A stretch of DNA of 24,693 nucleotides from an uncultured Flavobacteriales bacterium. Lineage in GTDB: Bacteria > Bacteroidota > Bacteroidia > Flavobacteriales > Crocinitomicaceae. Shown here piece after piece: positions 14,808 to 22,755 of this stretch (positions are counted from its first letter, which is position 1; every line of letters starts with the position of its first letter). The DNA is taken from assembly GCA_946479985.1 (NCBI GenBank), contig CAMLIF010000057.1, forward strand, positions 1 through 24,693, in the 5' to 3' direction. The translations under genes were made by a program, and so were the position numbers. The notes beneath the pieces were generated by a model that saw only the letters and a program-made list of their open reading frames with translations, did not search any database and was not told the DNA's origin.

Positions 14808-15745
14808 TACAGCAAACCGGTTTTTATCATCAGTTTAATGAGTAAATAAGCAGGAAAAACTATAGATGCCGTCCAAACAAGCAGCAAAATTATTTTCCAG
14901 ATAACGGAAACATTTTGCGTGACGAGCGGCTTCAATAAGGCTTTCACTTCCTGCGCCACAAGCTGGTCGGTTTCCTGATCTTCAGCAAGGTCAATGTATT
15001 TGCGCAAACCAGGAGTATTGGCAAGCATTTCAATTTTTATGAAATGATAGTCTCCGTTCGACAATTCGTCATAAGTACCTGTAAAATTCACGTTCTGCTG
15101 GTTCAGCGATTTATGGATGAGAAAAGAACGGTATTGATTACGAACCTGAAATGCCATGAAAAAACCGATTCCCATGAGCAAATACATCTCAAAATAGAAT
15201 CCGAATACGATTATGGTTAACGAGGAAAGTAATGTGAAAACCACCGGAACTAAAGAACTTCCGGATAAAAACAGAATTTGAAAAAGCTTTCCTCCGTCGA
15301 GCGGCTGGACCGGCAATAAATTTAATGCATTCAGAACGAGAAAAATACATGAAAGCGATGCAAGCCAATCAATTGAATATTCAAAGCCAATATACCAGCA
15401 AATCAAACCAAAGATAATTCCCGGAATTGGGCCGGCGATCACAACTAACACTTGCTGCCATTGTGTGTATGATTCCTTCTTCCCATGAACAAAAGCTCCC
15501 ATTAAGGGAACAAAAAGCATCCGCACATTTTCATAGCCGAACAACTTCATGAAGAGGAAATGACCTAATTCATGTATAAAAAGCACCCCGACGATCAATG
15601 AAATGAAAATCAAATCTGAATCAATGAACAGGCAATAGGTCAATACGAATAAGGCCATAGAGAAAAAAGTCAGTCCAATGGACCGGGCCGATTTCTTTTC
15701 TTGTTCGAGTATTGGTTTCTGCTGATAAAAAGGCGAATCATTCAT
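14807..15745 (-). CDS. M50 family membrane metalloprotease (site-2 protease-like)
   Basis: This 312-residue polytopic membrane protein starts at ATG 15745. A TTG at 15754 would extend it by three residues but lies inside the -7 promoter box. The zinc motif HELGH is at 58-62, and the third ligand motif NLLPVQPLDGG is at 142-152 with Asp150. VVIAGPIPGI (101-110) is a further conserved membrane segment. The arrangement matches S2P-type intramembrane proteases such as SpoIVFB that lack a PDZ domain. About six membrane helices are visible, with a cytosolic stretch around 200-280 (TGTYDELSNGDYHFIKIEM onward), possibly CBS-like or regulatory. The substrate is unknown. It is cotranslated with the Smr protein and has a promoter inside the end of the WD40 gene. 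Confidence 0.9.
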   Translation of the reverse strand: MNDSPFYQQKPILEQEKKSARSIGLTFFSMALFVLTYCLFIDSDLIFISLIVGVLFIHELGHFLFMKLFGYENVRMLFVPLMGAFVHGKKESYTQWQQVLVVIAGPIPGIIFGLICWYIGFEYSIDWLASLSCIFLVLNALNLLPVQPLDGGKLFQILFLSGSSLVPVVFTLLSSLTIIVFGFYFEMYLLMGIGFFMAFQVRNQYRSFLIHKSLNQQNVNFTGTYDELSNGDYHFIKIEMLANTPGLRKYIDLAEDQETDQLVAQEVKALLKPLVTQNVSVIWKIILLLVWTASIVFPAYLLIKLMIKTGLL

Positions 15746-15751
15746 GATGAT

Positions 15752-15783
15752 CAAATGTACAAACTTGACACGCCTTTATCAAA
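15752..15783 (-). promoter_or_regulatory. Promoter of the M50-Smr pair, near-leaderless
   Basis: On the minus strand TTTG (-33; 15780-15783) and TACATTTG (-7; 15752-15759) are 20 bp apart. The -7 box ends only 6 bp before the ATG at 15745, so transcription would begin at or within a few bases of the start codon. The -33 box overlaps the stop codon of the WD40 gene. Confidence 0.6.
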
Positions 15784-16627
15784 TCTTATTCCAAAAACGT
15801 ATTGTTTTGTCATCACTTGCAGTAACAAAACCATCTTGCAGCGAAAACAACGCATTTACAGATTTCAAATGGGCACCTGCTCCATCAATCTTTTGCAGGA
15901 TTCTCCATTCCCTGGTCCACACTTTAATTGTTTTATCCTTGGAACAGGTCACAAATCCATCTTCAAATAATTCAACTGCATAAACAGACTGATAGTGAAC
16001 CGGGATTTTTTTGATAATCGTACCGTTTTCCGAGAGTTGGGTTACATGACCATCCAATCCACCGCTTACGTAACCGTTTTCAGTTTTCAGAACGCAGTAA
16101 ACACTTCCTTCATGTACTTTTGATGACCAGATCTCATTCAGAGACGGTGTTTGAAAAGCCCGCAATTTTCCATCCTGAGAGCCCACCAAAAATGCTGCTC
16201 CGAATTCCTTTATGACTCTGATCTTACCTGAATCGAGAGGAAAATACCAGGAAAAATTACCAGTTTCATCGATGGCATATAGATTTCCTTCCTGATCACC
16301 AATGAGCAATAAGTTCAGAGCGTTCGACCAGCAAAGAGCAAAGACAGATTTTCCAAAACGGTTCAGTTCCCACAAAAGTTTTTTGGTGATAAGATCTATT
16401 GCCCGCACCGTACCATTATTACAGCCAACAAAAAGAATCGACTCTTTGACAAAGATGCAATACGCGGGAGAATCGAGTTGAACAGCGAATCTGTCCTGTT
16501 CACCCGTTTCAAGATTCCAGCGCGTAACAAATCGATCGGAACTTGTGCTGTAAACGAATTCCTGATCATGTGCCAGGGCATAAACAGGACCTGAATGTCC
16601 GCGAAATACTCTTGACTGGAATTCCAT
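15779..16627 (-). CDS. WD40-repeat protein (seven-bladed propeller)
   Basis: This 282-residue protein consists almost entirely of WD40-like repeats. Blade ends are visible as VTRWNLETG, VRAIDLITKKLLW, LYAIDETGNFSW, LRAFQTPSLNEIW, VTQLSENGT, IKVWTREW and IRFWNKI, giving seven blades and so one closed propeller. GHSGPVYALAHD opens the first blade, and CSKDKTIKVW and SDDKTIRFW are the most canonical. There is no signal peptide, so it acts in the cytoplasm, presumably as a protein-binding platform. No enzymatic domain is attached. The M50 protease gene starts 33 bp downstream with its own promoter. The partner is unknown. Confidence 0.9.
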   Translation of the reverse strand: MEFQSRVFRGHSGPVYALAHDQEFVYSTSSDRFVTRWNLETGEQDRFAVQLDSPAYCIFVKESILFVGCNNGTVRAIDLITKKLLWELNRFGKSVFALCWSNALNLLLIGDQEGNLYAIDETGNFSWYFPLDSGKIRVIKEFGAAFLVGSQDGKLRAFQTPSLNEIWSSKVHEGSVYCVLKTENGYVSGGLDGHVTQLSENGTIIKKIPVHYQSVYAVELFEDGFVTCSKDKTIKVWTREWRILQKIDGAGAHLKSVNALFSLQDGFVTASDDKTIRFWNKI

Positions 16628-16686
16628 CTTAACGCATGTCAGTGAAATGTGTTCTGTAAAACTTCAGGAAATAAATCAGCTACGAC

Positions 16687-17505
16687 TTATTCATCCTCCG
16701 GTTCGTCAGACTCAACTTGTTTTAGTCGTTCTGCGTAATCGCTTGGCAAAAATTCGAAGAATGTATCACCTCTTAAACCTAAACGCAGACATTCCAAAGG
16801 AATCACTTCGTTAGGCGCAATATTTCCGAGGTTTACATTTGCTCCGAACAATTTTACAAACCAAACCTGTTGATTTTTCTGTGGTGCTTCCCACAAAATA
16901 TCCTCCGGTTTTACGTGAGCAATGATTTTATTGATAAGCATTGTGTGCGCTGTTCCATTTGGACGGAAAACACCCACATTTCCAGCTTCTCTTCCTTCAG
17001 CGATAACTTTCCACGAACCGGCTTCCAATTCAGAGCTCATCATTTTGATCCAACGATTCGGGCTGATTAATATACCGGAATCTTTCGAACCAACTTCTGA
17101 AAGTACAGTTCTTGTTTTAGCCAATTTTGCAATCAACTCTAACTTTTCATCGTGATTGATGATAATTGAACCATCAGAAATTTCCGCCAGTTCCATCTTA
17201 TATTTATCCAGCAAACGCATGTAGTCTTCGAAACGACCACGAGCATGAAATGCTTCAAACAAAGTTCCTCCAAAATACGGACGTAGATTTGCTTCCCGGT
17301 ACAAATCCAGTTTCTTCTCTAAATCTGCAGTTACAAATGCTGTTCCGAAGCCGAATTTCACAATATCAGTCAAATGGCCGGATGCTTCGATAAAGTTTTT
17401 TGCTTCAGTTAACCCTAAACCTTTATCCATCATCATAGTGATGCCATGGTTTCTTGGTTGAGTAGCGCGTTCAGGGATATATGGTAATGAAAAATTCAAA
17501 GACAT
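16687..17505 (-). CDS. comA: Phosphosulfolactate synthase (ComA family)
   Basis: This is a 272-residue protein. The start at 17505 (MSLNFSLPYIPERATQPRNHG) was chosen because a -7 promoter box lies at 17535-17542, inside the longer frame that begins at 17547. ComA-family landmarks include GITMMMDKGLGL (21-32), IVKFGFGTAFV (48-58), RPYFGGTLFE (75-84), LAEISDGSI (106-114) and LSEVGSK (135-141), on a TIM-barrel pattern. Known reaction: sulfite adds to phosphoenolpyruvate to give (R)-2-phospho-3-sulfolactate, the first step of coenzyme M synthesis in methanogens. In Bacteroidota the product more likely feeds sulfolactate or a sulfonate/sulfonolipid route (inference). No ComB, ComC or sulfonolipid gene is beside it. 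Confidence 0.88.
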   Translation of the reverse strand: MSLNFSLPYIPERATQPRNHGITMMMDKGLGLTEAKNFIEASGHLTDIVKFGFGTAFVTADLEKKLDLYREANLRPYFGGTLFEAFHARGRFEDYMRLLDKYKMELAEISDGSIIINHDEKLELIAKLAKTRTVLSEVGSKDSGILISPNRWIKMMSSELEAGSWKVIAEGREAGNVGVFRPNGTAHTMLINKIIAHVKPEDILWEAPQKNQQVWFVKLFGANVNLGNIAPNEVIPLECLRLGLRGDTFFEFLPSDYAERLKQVESDEPEDE

Positions 17506-17534
17506 AGTTGTCGTAAATTGTGTTTTTAACGGGT

Positions 17535-17542
17535 CAAATTTA
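17535..17542 (-). promoter_or_regulatory. Putative -7 box for the phosphosulfolactate synthase gene
   Basis: On the minus strand TAAATTTG matches TAnnTTTG and ends 29 bp before the ATG at 17505. No convincing -33 box is found at the usual spacing. It argues for the downstream start codon. Confidence 0.45.
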
Positions 17543-17619
17543 CACATTTAAGAAGGAACTACGATCATAAAATCTGTTCAATCCGAATGAGAAATCAACT
17601 TCTTAAAGTTAACAATTAA

Positions 17620-17653
17620 ACTGTAGTGACAAGTTGCAACTTGTCACTACAGT
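17620..17653. repeat. 34-bp perfect palindrome (REP-like hairpin, possible terminator)
   Basis: The left half ACTGTAGTGACAAGTTG (17620-17636) is followed directly by its exact reverse complement (17637-17653), giving a 17-bp stem without a fixed loop. It lies 8 bp after the stop of the TPR gene and upstream of the phosphosulfolactate synthase gene, both on the minus strand. Read on that strand it is followed by T-rich sequence, so it could stop transcription. The long perfect stem is also typical of REP-type repeats mobilised by tyrosine (RAYT) transposases. There is only one copy here, so the class cannot be settled. Confidence 0.8.
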
Positions 17654-17661
17654 AAATAAGG

Positions 17662-19056
17662 TTATTTTTTGGTCAACTCAACGATTTCAGGAATTTCATT
17701 CAGATCAGGATAACGCTCGAATATATCCAGTGTTTTTTCACGGTTTGCGAACAAACTTTCAACAAGAAGCAGTTTTGCATCATTCAAGCGACCTGAAATT
17801 GCGTTGAGATAAATAATTGGCAAAATGGCGAAGAAATAATTGTTCTTACCAAGGAAATCTTCCACATACGGGCGCGCTTCTGTTGGGCGATGATCCATCA
17901 AATAATCCACATAATCAAAAAAAGCATCTTCATTTCCCGGGTCCAGTTCCAAACATTTCAGATAAGCTTCTTCCGCTTTATCCAAAAATCCTGCGTTTTC
18001 CAAAGCTCCTGCGTACACATGGAAATATCCATCCATCAAAGGCTCAATTTCGATTGCACGCTCAATGTAGTGTAAACTCTCATTTGGTTTTCCCTGCAAA
18101 TCCTTCACGATTCCGAGCCCAAGCCACGCTTCAGCTAATGTTGGCGCCAGGTTCAGGCTTTTTTGATAAAAATCCCAGGCTTTATCCAAATCTTCCAAAT
18201 GTTCGTATGCTTCACCCAAATAACAATAAGTCAGCGGGTCTTCCCCATCTATCTCCAGACACTTTTCAAAAGATTCAATTGATTCATTATACAACTCCAG
18301 TGTCAACTGGGCATTTCCCATATTGAAATAAGACGGAGAAAAGCGCTCGTTGATAACCAAACTGTATTCATAAGCAGTAACGGCTTCAGTAAAACGTTCG
18401 CATTTAGAAAAAGTGTTCCCCAGATTATACCAGGCGGTAAACGAATAGGGATTATCATCTAAAAATCGGTGATACGATTGAATAGCGCGTTCCATATCGC
18501 CAAGTTGATCGAGACAAAAAGCCAATTCGTAAAGCGCGCCTTCGTTTTTTGGATTTGTTATCATTGCTGACTCCAATACATCCACCGCACCTTTGAAATC
18601 TCGGACTTGTTCCAATTCATTCGCAAGATCCAAATAGATTTCATCACGATCTTCCTCCTCGGCATGTTCTAATGCAGTACGGAAATACTTGATAGCATTC
18701 TTATTATCTCTCAATTGAGAAAAGATTGTTGCTTTTGTCAACAGCATATCCAGCGAAGCAGGATCTACGCGCTCAATCGGCTCCAAAATATTCAATGCTT
18801 CTTTCAGCTTACCGAGCCCTGACATAGCCTGTGCTTTTCTAATCGCGAACAGAGTATAAAAAGGATATTGCTGAATTCCGACTTCTGCTGCAGCTTCTGC
18901 TTTGGTATAATATCCGTTGATCAGGTAATGATCGATAATTCCTTCCAGACAATCGCTGTCGTAAAACCCGAAATCGTTGGAGTTATATTGCTGCTCGAAG
19001 CGTGCTAAATCATCATTTAGGTGATTTTCTTGTGTTTCATCTTCCCAATCAAACAT
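17662..19056 (-). CDS. TPR-repeat protein
   Basis: This 464-residue cytoplasmic protein starts MFDWEDETQENHLNDDLARF, acidic, with no signal peptide. About ten tetratricopeptide repeats of 34 residues fill residues ~45-400. Typical units are FTAWYNLGNTFSKCERFTEAVTAYEYSL, SYFNMGNAQLTLELYNESIESFEKCL and AEAWLGLGIVKDLQGKPNESLHYIERAI, with the usual W/L-G-Y-A-P pattern. The C-terminal ~60 residues are helical but degenerate. TPR solenoids bind other proteins; no enzymatic domain or partner is visible. A palindromic hairpin directly follows the stop codon. Confidence 0.92.
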   Translation of the reverse strand: MFDWEDETQENHLNDDLARFEQQYNSNDFGFYDSDCLEGIIDHYLINGYYTKAEAAAEVGIQQYPFYTLFAIRKAQAMSGLGKLKEALNILEPIERVDPASLDMLLTKATIFSQLRDNKNAIKYFRTALEHAEEEDRDEIYLDLANELEQVRDFKGAVDVLESAMITNPKNEGALYELAFCLDQLGDMERAIQSYHRFLDDNPYSFTAWYNLGNTFSKCERFTEAVTAYEYSLVINERFSPSYFNMGNAQLTLELYNESIESFEKCLEIDGEDPLTYCYLGEAYEHLEDLDKAWDFYQKSLNLAPTLAEAWLGLGIVKDLQGKPNESLHYIERAIEIEPLMDGYFHVYAGALENAGFLDKAEEAYLKCLELDPGNEDAFFDYVDYLMDHRPTEARPYVEDFLGKNNYFFAILPIIYLNAISGRLNDAKLLLVESLFANREKTLDIFERYPDLNEIPEIVELTKK

Positions 19057-19190
19057 AGCGTGTTTTTTCTTCTATTAAAGTTACGATTTTTATGAACCGG
19101 TCACAAAAAACATTTCACAGGTTATTAACAACAATCTGTTCTTCCGAATCGTGTCAAATATCTCCCTTTTAACGATGAATTTTCCCGTTG

Positions 19191-19868
19191 TTACAGCGTT
19201 TTAGTAACTATCCCTTTTCGGAAAATCTTAAAAGTAAAATAAAGCATCGTAAGAAATATTCCCATAAACAAAGTTAAGCCCCATGTTCGTATATGATCGA
19301 ACGGATAAATAAACCGATTGGCAACATCTGTCAAAAGTGAGGAAGGTCTATTCAGAATATCCCAGCTATTCCAACGCAGGTATCTTCCTAGGTAAATCCC
19401 GAATCCGCCCAAAAACATGCAGCAAATTGAAATCGCCGTCACCTGTTTTCCAGTCAGGAATTTCAACAACATTTCTTCAATATCCCACAAGCTCATAAAA
19501 CCGTAAATGAGGCCTGTCCAGGCAAAGGACAAGATCAATAACAGATCGAACCAGATTGGCATAGATGAATTATGACTCAGGTGAAAAAGATCTGTCAGAA
19601 TATAAGGAGCATTCGGAAAAAAGATAAGCCACACAAACAGCAGGAAAAAAATAACAACTTTGCTTTTTTGGAAATTAGGATACAAAATTGCCAAAGAAGT
19701 CAATGCCCATGGAAAAAATGCCAGGAATAAATTCCAGTTTAAGAATAGAAAATGATGTGTATTCGAATAATCGACGCGAAATACGGACACAACCAGGCAA
19801 AAAATGCTCATCAGCCCAATAAGAACCGTAATGTTCAATCGATTTGTTTCTTTCAGGCGTGACAACAT
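19191..19868 (-). CDS. DUF1361 family integral membrane protein
   Basis: This 225-residue protein has about six to seven transmembrane helices. The stretch WLIFFPNAPYILTDLFHL is the DUF1361 hallmark, followed by WFDLLLILSFAWTGLIYGF and GIYLGRYLRWNSWDIL, also typical. The family's function is unknown. Its start overlaps the end of the DgkA-type gene upstream by 16 bp, so the two are translated from one message. The link to a lipid kinase hints at a role in membrane or envelope lipids, but that is only context. Confidence 0.85.
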   Translation of the reverse strand: MLSRLKETNRLNITVLIGLMSIFCLVVSVFRVDYSNTHHFLFLNWNLFLAFFPWALTSLAILYPNFQKSKVVIFFLLFVWLIFFPNAPYILTDLFHLSHNSSMPIWFDLLLILSFAWTGLIYGFMSLWDIEEMLLKFLTGKQVTAISICCMFLGGFGIYLGRYLRWNSWDILNRPSSLLTDVANRFIYPFDHIRTWGLTLFMGIFLTMLYFTFKIFRKGIVTKTL

Positions 19869-20242
19869 AAAACTATGATTTTAGGTAAGAAGATAATTAG
19901 TCCAATAGTGAACGCTGCAATTGCTGAAATGAGCACTGCTGCAGCCGACAAATCTTTTATTTTCTTAATGGTCCGGTTTTGTTCCGGAGTTACGTGATTG
20001 CAAAAGACTTCTATCGCAGAATTCATTAGCTCGAAGGCAATCACAAGTCCAATACTTACAACAACAGCTACCCATTCCATTAAGGAAATCTGCAGGACAA
20101 AACCCAGAACAACGACCAGAACAGCGCAAATTGCATGAATTCGCGCATTAGGCTCTTCATGAAACAACACTCCCAAACCATTGAAAGCGTATTTGAAACT
20201 ATTTAATCGATTCTTTAGAGTAGAATTTTTCTTATCTGTCAT
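19853..20242 (-). CDS. DgkA family lipid kinase (diacylglycerol/undecaprenol kinase)
   Basis: This 129-residue protein is the size of this trimeric membrane kinase family. It has the N-terminal amphipathic segment RLNSFKYAFNGLGVLFHEEPNARIH (the EPN motif at 30-32), three membrane helices, and the catalytic signature ELMNSAIE (71-78). KDLSAAAVLI (96-105) follows. It phosphorylates diacylglycerol or undecaprenol with ATP at the inner membrane. The Bacteroidota/Gram-positive style sequence favours undecaprenol as substrate, but this cannot be decided here. It lies upstream of, and overlaps, the DUF1361 gene. A 257-bp AT-rich gap with no recognised promoter box separates it from the lipid operon. 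Confidence 0.9.
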   Translation of the reverse strand: MTDKKNSTLKNRLNSFKYAFNGLGVLFHEEPNARIHAICAVLVVVLGFVLQISLMEWVAVVVSIGLVIAFELMNSAIEVFCNHVTPEQNRTIKKIKDLSAAAVLISAIAAFTIGLIIFLPKIIVLCCHA

Positions 20243-20499
20243 CTTTTCGAAATCTGTGTTTTAACGCTGAAAAACGATTGAGATTGTTTAGAAAGACTTA
20301 AGAAATGTTAATAATATTGAACGACTGGAGATTAGAGACTCAAGATTGAATACTTTAAGTAAAAATGCGGATTACAAATTAAAACAATAAGTTTAATTAA
20401 TACCTAATAAATAACTGACAAACAAATAGATAAAATTAAACTAATTATTTAATTAATATGATATCTCATTTTTCGGATGAATTGGTTCCGGAACGTCAT

Positions 20500-21630
20500 T
20501 TATCTCTTTCTCATCGACAGTAAACTCCCAAACCAAGTTCTTCTAACAAAAACGTGATATGTAAGTGTACTTAGCCCTATCCCACCGACCAGTGTCAAAC
20601 CAAATTTCAGGAAAACGTTTAGTGAAAGTGGGATTAGGATCAGTTGGATAATCAGTACAAAAACCATATTAGACAAATAAATCCAGTATGAAGCACCAGC
20701 AAAGTACTTCTCAATTCGTGTAGTTGATCTTTTGATTTGCAGGCATTTCCCCCACAAGCCAAGTGTAATAAGGTAAGTTGCGGAAATTGAAAAGCTTATT
20801 CCGGCAAATCGAATCAATTCGTACCAGGACAAATCTGTACGCTTGGCCATCATTTGCGGGACCAAAGCAAGAATCCCTGTAATGAAACCGATCCAAAGCA
20901 TTCTATTAGCATTCTTACTAAGAAAGTGAGCATAACTTTTTAGGTTGAATAAGGCTATTCCAATCAGGAAGAAGATGAAATAATGCAGTAAGGACGGCCA
21001 TTCCGGTAAAAATGTCAGCGGATTATCAACGATCCAGCGTTTCATGAAGTACATACTGAAAATGGAAATAACAATTCCGGAAAGAATACAAACTTTTACC
21101 GAAACGGATACTTTGAAGGCTTCAAAGCGGTCAGAAAGCTTATTAAAAACCATTACAAAGGCCATAAACAGGCAGAGATAGTATAAAAACCACAAATGTC
21201 CGGTTGGGAAGAAATTAGACAATCCAATTTCCCAGGCTTTCGAATATGCTGTCATGAGCCGGTCTGCAGAAAACCATTCGTAGGTATTGTAAGGTTTCAG
21301 ATAGAAAAAGCTTAAAACAATCGGAACAAACAGAAAAATCCCTATGATCATTGGAACAACAATTCGTTTTAGCCGGTCCAAAATAACGACTCTTACAGTT
21401 TTCTTTGCCAGCTGCATCGCGAACATGTAACCTGATAAGACAAAAAACAATTCCATTGCAAACAAGTGAACGACAAAAATATAAGCATCAAAGAACCACG
21501 ATCCTTTATCATCTAAAGGCCAGATTGGCGCTTTCGTAACCATATAAGGAACTGCGGAATGAATGCTGCAGCGAACAACACTGAGGTAGATCCTTAAAAT
21601 ATCAATATTATCTAATCGATTGTTTTCCAA
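20500..21630 (-). CDS. Membrane acyltransferase (acyltransferase_3 family)
   Basis: This 376-residue protein has about ten transmembrane helices. It opens with the family start RLDNIDILRIYLSVVRCSIHS, where His24 is the usual conserved histidine. FFVLSGYMFA (62-71) and GHLWFLYYLCLF follow, both family hallmarks. Such enzymes move acyl groups, often acetyl or succinyl, from a carrier onto a membrane or surface acceptor such as a lipid or glycan. It is the last gene of a minus-strand run: 18 bp after the desaturase-like gene, downstream of the ketosynthase and ligase. It may therefore acylate the product of that pathway (inference). Confidence 0.88.
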   Translation of the reverse strand: MENNRLDNIDILRIYLSVVRCSIHSAVPYMVTKAPIWPLDDKGSWFFDAYIFVVHLFAMELFFVLSGYMFAMQLAKKTVRVVILDRLKRIVVPMIIGIFLFVPIVLSFFYLKPYNTYEWFSADRLMTAYSKAWEIGLSNFFPTGHLWFLYYLCLFMAFVMVFNKLSDRFEAFKVSVSVKVCILSGIVISIFSMYFMKRWIVDNPLTFLPEWPSLLHYFIFFLIGIALFNLKSYAHFLSKNANRMLWIGFITGILALVPQMMAKRTDLSWYELIRFAGISFSISATYLITLGLWGKCLQIKRSTTRIEKYFAGASYWIYLSNMVFVLIIQLILIPLSLNVFLKFGLTLVGGIGLSTLTYHVFVRRTWFGSLLSMRKR

Positions 21631-21648
21631 ATTTTTAAATAAATTTAA

Positions 21649-22752
21649 TTAAAGCGATAGTTTACATCTTAAAAACCAAACGATAGTCGATAATCCGTGA
21701 AGAAAAGTTATCAAAAGCAATACAATCAACCCTGTGTGCTCTAATGAATAAGTTGTAAGAATGGATAGTGAAACAGGAATGGCTAGTACTGTCCACAGCC
21801 AGACTCCCAGACGTTTTCCTTCTGATAATAACCCGTTTGCAATTGTTCCCAGGAATACCATTCCGAACCAAACCCATTTGATTTCAGGTTTCCATACATC
21901 TTCAAAATTGATAAATGCGAGAAGCAGCGCAAAAAGCAGCAAAGCTCCTGAAACAAGCAGTAAAGTTGGGTAAACTAATGGCTTTTGAACGCTGATCATC
22001 CATTTTGAAAGTGGTTTTACAAACGGAACATTGTTCACCCAAACCGGATTGTAACTTCCAACCGGGTGATCGATCCCGAATTCAACAGGATTTTCGGTCT
22101 GTTCTTCCTGGAAAGTCCCGAATAACTTATCCCACAAAACGAGTGTTCCTCCGAAATTCTTATCGATATACGGATTATTCCGGCCATGATGAACCCGATG
22201 ATGCTTTGGGGTTACCAGGATCAAATCGAGCCAGCCGCTGTTTTTTATCAAGTGATTATGATTGTAGAACTGAATAAAGTAATGAATAGAAGAAACGGCT
22301 ACAAATAATTCGACCGGGAAGCCCAAAACCGCCAGAATAACGAAATACGGAAACGAAGTAAGTGAAGAATACCAGGAATTTCGAATTCCTAACGACAAAC
22401 TAAAATGTTCTCCTTCGTGATGTACAACGTGAACGTTCCACAAAATTCTGAAGTAATGATGCGTTCTGTGAAGCCAGTAAAACATAAAATCCCAGAGTAG
22501 AAATGCTAAAATCCACTGTAACCAGTATGGAAGCCAATCAACCAAATGCAAACTCAGAAATTGAACGGAATAAAAATAGGCCGAAACCTCCAATCCTCTG
22601 AAAATCCAGAGTAGAATGTGCCCTGAATTCAAATTCATGATCAATTCCTTCCACGGCAGCGTTTCTTTCATGTAGAAAACGACAATACATGCCTCGATAA
22701 TAACAAATAGCAGCAAAAGCCCGTTACCGATCATTAAATCTGTGTTTTGCAT
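21649..22752 (-). CDS. Sterol desaturase/fatty acid hydroxylase superfamily protein
   Basis: This 367-residue membrane protein has all histidine boxes of the di-iron family: HRTHH (95-99), HVVHH (108-112), HNH (165-167) and HHRVHH (184-189). Membrane helices surround them, and an extra ~110-residue C-terminal region with about four helices (about 255-367) follows the catalytic core. The family hydroxylates or desaturates lipids at a C-H bond with O2 and an electron donor. It starts 3 bp after the FabH-like gene stop and lies 18 bp before the acyltransferase, clearly in one operon. Its substrate is probably a fatty acyl chain made or activated by the upstream gene products, which is inference. 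Confidence 0.9.
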   Translation of the reverse strand: MQNTDLMIGNGLLLLFVIIEACIVVFYMKETLPWKELIMNLNSGHILLWIFRGLEVSAYFYSVQFLSLHLVDWLPYWLQWILAFLLWDFMFYWLHRTHHYFRILWNVHVVHHEGEHFSLSLGIRNSWYSSLTSFPYFVILAVLGFPVELFVAVSSIHYFIQFYNHNHLIKNSGWLDLILVTPKHHRVHHGRNNPYIDKNFGGTLVLWDKLFGTFQEEQTENPVEFGIDHPVGSYNPVWVNNVPFVKPLSKWMISVQKPLVYPTLLLVSGALLLFALLLAFINFEDVWKPEIKWVWFGMVFLGTIANGLLSEGKRLGVWLWTVLAIPVSLSILTTYSLEHTGLIVLLLITFLHGLSTIVWFLRCKLSL

Positions 22753-22755
22753 AGC

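Noticed and set aside
17817..18326. 169-codon plus-strand frame opposite the TPR gene
   Set aside because: Composition is rich in Pro/His/Asn as expected for an antisense shadow; the minus strand has clear TPR motifs across the same bases.
20243..20499. Promoter for the DgkA gene in the AT-rich gap
   Set aside because: Several TTTAATTAA-type stretches are present but none matches TAnnTTTG on the minus strand at a sensible position; 257 bp with no supported feature.
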